Origin: Streptomyces graminofaciens
GTDB lineage: Bacteria; Actinomycetota; Actinomycetes; Streptomycetales; Streptomycetaceae
DNA length: 64,000 nt
Reading direction: 5' to 3'
NCBI RefSeq assembly: GCF_030294945.1
Contig: NZ_AP018448.1
Span: forward strand, 8,962,501-9,026,500
The position numbers and the translations under genes were made by a program. Positions 61,592 to 64,000 of the stretch are shown here, piece by piece (the stretch's first letter is position 1; every line of letters starts with the position of its first letter). The notes below the pieces were generated by a model, which searched no databases, had not been told where the DNA came from, and saw only the letters and a list, made by a program, of their open reading frames with translations.

Positions 61592-62806
61592 TCAGCCGAT
61601 CGGCCCAGGTGGCTGGGTCGGCGGCACCGGCTGCTGGGGCGGGGGCGCGTACTGCTGCACAGGGTGACCGTACGGCGGCATCGGCTGTATCGGCGGCAGC
61701 GGCGGTGTCTTGCGGCTGTTCCGCCGGAGCACGATCGTGACCGCCACCGCCTTGATCGCCAGTAGCGCGAGGCCGCCGCCGACCGAGATCAGCCACACCG
61801 GCACCCCGCCCAGCGTCGCCATGTCATCCATGTAGATCACCTTTCGGTACGCGGCGTCGGTCGCCGTCCGCCGCAGTTCGTGGTCGCCGGAGATCAGCGA
61901 GGGCTCCGGGAAGTTCTGGTCGAGGGCGGTGAGGAAGTCCGTGCCGCCGTCGGTGAGTTCGGCGAGCGCGCCGGTGGGCGCGGTGACCCGGCCGGCGTAG
62001 GTGACCTCCGGCTCGTCGCCGCCGATCGCCGAGCGCGGTTCCATGCGGTGCTCGGCGAGGACGTACAGGCCGAGCGACTGCGGGGTCGTGGCGAGCTTCG
62101 ACAGCCGCATCGGGTACACCGGCTCGTCGCTCCTGAACGTCAGGTGCAGCGGGTCGAGGGTGCCGCCCAGTGCGCTGCCCGAGGCGGATTCCTCCGGCGC
62201 CAGCCGGATCGCCACGTACTCCCAGTCCTGTTCCACGTACGGCCGCAGCGCCCTGTCCAGGCGGTCCGGCAGCTCGAAGCCGTTGTCGTCGAGCCAGTCG
62301 CCGAGGGCGCCGGAGTCGGTGGCGGTCAGCCGGGCCACATCGAAGGGGCCGAGCCGCTCGCGGCCGACCACGTCGACCGAGGGGGCGCCGGCCCGGGGCG
62401 CGCCGCCGGAGGCGCCGTCCGACTCCATGATGTCGAAGGGCCAGTCGCCCGAGCGCGGCCAGAAGTACTCGCGCTCGCGGTACTCCGGCGCGGTCGCGTC
62501 GCCGAGCTGGTCGAAGAGGGCCCGGTCGCCGAGCCGTACGGTCGCCCGGTTCGGCACCGGCATGATCCAGGCGGCCTCGGGGGAGTCCCCGGCGACCGTC
62601 AGGCTCATCACGATCTGTTCCTCGCCGCCGTCCCACCGCACGACGGACGACTCCCGGTTGACGTACACGTTGTGCTGCCCGTCCGGCACCATCGCCCCGC
62701 ACCCGCAGGCGTACGCCGGTGCCACGAACCAGGCCAGCTGGACACCCAGCAGGGCGAGGACGACGGTCAGCAGCCGCCCCCGTGCAAAACCCGCGTGACC
62801 ACTCAT
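61592..62806 (-). CDS. DUF2330 family membrane-anchored protein
   Basis: Exported protein of 404 residues. The signal peptide (about 1-33) ends VAPAYACGCG, the signature Cys-rich start of the DUF2330 family (ACGCGAM). The external domain (about 35-340) includes SPEAAWIMPVPNRATV and a conserved YPMRLSKLA. A membrane helix (about 343-365) and a Pro/Gln-rich cytoplasmic tail follow. Function unknown. ATG 62806 has a GGGGATG-type leader. It is divergent from the glycosyltransferase gene at the window end. Confidence 0.88.
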   Translation of the reverse strand: MSGHAGFARGRLLTVVLALLGVQLAWFVAPAYACGCGAMVPDGQHNVYVNRESSVVRWDGGEEQIVMSLTVAGDSPEAAWIMPVPNRATVRLGDRALFDQLGDATAPEYREREYFWPRSGDWPFDIMESDGASGGAPRAGAPSVDVVGRERLGPFDVARLTATDSGALGDWLDDNGFELPDRLDRALRPYVEQDWEYVAIRLAPEESASGSALGGTLDPLHLTFRSDEPVYPMRLSKLATTPQSLGLYVLAEHRMEPRSAIGGDEPEVTYAGRVTAPTGALAELTDGGTDFLTALDQNFPEPSLISGDHELRRTATDAAYRKVIYMDDMATLGGVPVWLISVGGGLALLAIKAVAVTIVLRRNSRKTPPLPPIQPMPPYGHPVQQYAPPPQQPVPPTQPPGPIG

Positions 62807-63022
62807 CCCCCGTGTTCCCCCCGCTCGCGCCCGCGCGTACGGGAGCCATGCTTCCAGGCGATTGTCAGTGCCCTGTCACGAACACGGCTCGTGATCGGTC
62901 ACGAAACGCCGCTGTGACCCGTTGTGATCCACGCCGCGCCCTTGCGGGGGTAGACAACTCCCCGCGGACTATCGTCATTCGGACAAAACGTGCGACATCC
63001 ACGAAGTGGAAGGCGACAGGGC

Positions 63023-64000
63023 GTGGCGAATGCGGAGCAGAGCGGACCGGGCGGTGCCGTGGGCGTGGCGGTGCGGCTGAGCGCGGTGCGGGTCGTGCTG
63101 TGGCTGGTCGCCGCGATCCTGGTCGCCCGGCAGATCGCGGTCGTGCTGAACACGCCCAGGGGCGAGCGGCTGACGGATCTGGAGACCTGGGCCGGCCCGG
63201 ACGGCGTCCTGCATGTGAACGGCTCGCTGTACGACTCGACGAGGTTCACCGGCACCCCCTTCGGCGGCCTCGTCCTCAAACCGCTCACCCGGGCCGCCGA
63301 GCAGGCCCTCGGCTGGGGCTGGACCTTCGGCACCCTGCTGCTGGTCGTCGCCCTCGGCCTGATCGCCGCACAGGCCCTGCCGCAGCCCGTCACCCGCCGT
63401 ACGGCCCTGCTCGCCACGCCCGTCGCCGTCACGCTGCTGATGCTGTCGCTGCCGGTGCGCAACACGCTGTATCTGGGCCAGACCAGCATCATCCCGGTAC
63501 TGCTCGTCCTCGCGGGCTGCTTCGCGGTCCGGGGCGAGCGCGGGAGCGGGGTGTGCGTCGGCCTCGCCGCGGCGCTGCAACCGGCCGTGCTGCTGTTCGT
63601 GCCGCTGCTGTGGTTCACCGGCCGCCGCCGGGCCGCCGTCGCGACCGGCGCCACGTTCGCCGGGGCCACCGCGCTCGCCTGGGCCGCGATGCCGCGCGAC
63701 TCGTACACGTACTGGGTGCACCACCTGGCGGGTGTAGGGCTCGGCGGCAGGGCGGACGACCTCGCCAACCAGTCGCTGCACGGCGCGCTGCTGCGGCTGG
63801 GTCCGGAGGGCCCGCTGGAGATCGCGGTCTTCCTCGCGCTCGCCGCCGCCGTGGCCGTACTGGGCCTGCGCCGGGCGATCCGCTACGCGCGCGACGGACA
63901 GCTGCTGCTGGCGGTCGCGATCACCGGCTGTGTCGTCGTCGCCGTCTCGCCGACGTCCTGGAAGCACCAGCTGCTGTGGGTGCTGCTCGCGATGGTCGGC
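63023..64000 (+). CDS. GT87-type (DUF2029) membrane glycosyltransferase, C-terminus outside window
   Basis: 326 residues are visible of a polytopic membrane protein, with about eight hydrophobic segments. After the first helix (about 20-40) comes an external loop with a typical NGSLYDSTRFTGTPFGGLVLKPL (about 67-89), as in polyprenol-mannose-dependent GT87 enzymes, and LGQTSIIPVLL (about 150) and SPTSWKHQLLW (about 311) follow. It likely extends mannan or other wall glycan on the outer face. GTG 63023 follows AAGGCGACAGGGC. The gene is cut by the window edge. Confidence 0.85.
   Translation, partial: MANAEQSGPGGAVGVAVRLSAVRVVLWLVAAILVARQIAVVLNTPRGERLTDLETWAGPDGVLHVNGSLYDSTRFTGTPFGGLVLKPLTRAAEQALGWGWTFGTLLLVVALGLIAAQALPQPVTRRTALLATPVAVTLLMLSLPVRNTLYLGQTSIIPVLLVLAGCFAVRGERGSGVCVGLAAALQPAVLLFVPLLWFTGRRRAAVATGATFAGATALAWAAMPRDSYTYWVHHLAGVGLGGRADDLANQSLHGALLRLGPEGPLEIAVFLALAAAVAVLGLRRAIRYARDGQLLLAVAITGCVVVAVSPTSWKHQLLWVLLAMVG

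Overview
The window is high-GC DNA from a Streptomyces-type actinomycete. The fab operon with its PucR-family activator, homodimeric AceE, DUF3052, DUF475, clustered TerD proteins, GTG/TTG starts and third-position G/C bias all fit that genus. Gene density is high and most of it looks like chromosomal housekeeping or conditionally adaptive core. There is no prophage, CRISPR array or biosynthetic gene cluster. Families were assigned by reading motifs; no database search was run.

Region by region. (1) 1-7.1 kb: end of an SGNH-hydrolase lipoprotein, a DUF3145 gene, then the type II fatty acid synthase operon fabD-fabH-acpP-fabF (minus strand) with its probable activator fasR upstream, and a pirin gene. 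(2) 7.1-18.2 kb: a transmembrane Ser/Thr kinase, a serine hydrolase, a GNAT, a MerR regulator with an aldo/keto reductase, a DUF4429/SHOCT protein, a DUF1023 hydrolase, a divergent TetR/MFS efflux pair and a K+ channel. Three short TA-flanked inverted-repeat elements lie here, two of them exactly at stop codons. (3) 18.2-32.6 kb: aceE, DUF3052 and a peroxiredoxin, then a Ter stress locus: three TerD proteins, a DUF475 membrane protein, a TerA-like protein, and an HpcH-aldolase / fused double phosphoribosyltransferase / HAD gene set thought to make a nucleoside-like product. A DedA gene follows and overlaps the HAD gene tail to tail.

(4) 32.6-42 kb: cell-envelope genes: an FmdB zinc ribbon, a small leader ORF coupled to a bifunctional-type penicillin-binding protein whose transpeptidase lysine is missing, a polysaccharide-deacetylase-like protein, an amidase-domain exoprotein, DUF4383, a coiled-coil protein, a DGS-repeat lipoprotein and tRNA-Val(TAC). 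(5) 42-51.5 kb: GtrA, a LysR regulator, a ketopantoate-reductase-like gene, DUF2277, a second DedA-type protein, DoxX, an FAD/NAD(P)-binding protein, a PhoD-type phosphatase and a secreted HNH nuclease. (6) 51.6-64 kb: a probable yybP-ykoY (Mn2+) riboswitch before a TMEM165/UPF0016 transporter, a HAD phosphatase, an IS200-type transposase remnant, a monooxygenase-fold protein, a peptidoglycan-binding protein, an MFS pump fused to a winged-helix domain, a GNAT, two related small proteins, DUF1992, an FHA-like protein, an O-methyltransferase, a DUF2330 protein and the start of a GT87-type glycosyltransferase.

A family of palindromic intergenic repeats built on a cgtggNtNgtcgcgcagt + ccccgcgcccctt core occurs at least seven times, nearly always just after a gene end. 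The most interesting signals are the stop-codon-preserving TA elements, the PBP without its SxxK lysine and its leader ORF, the fused two-PRTase Ter enzyme, the MFS-winged-helix fusion and the interleaved stems of the Mn riboswitch leader.
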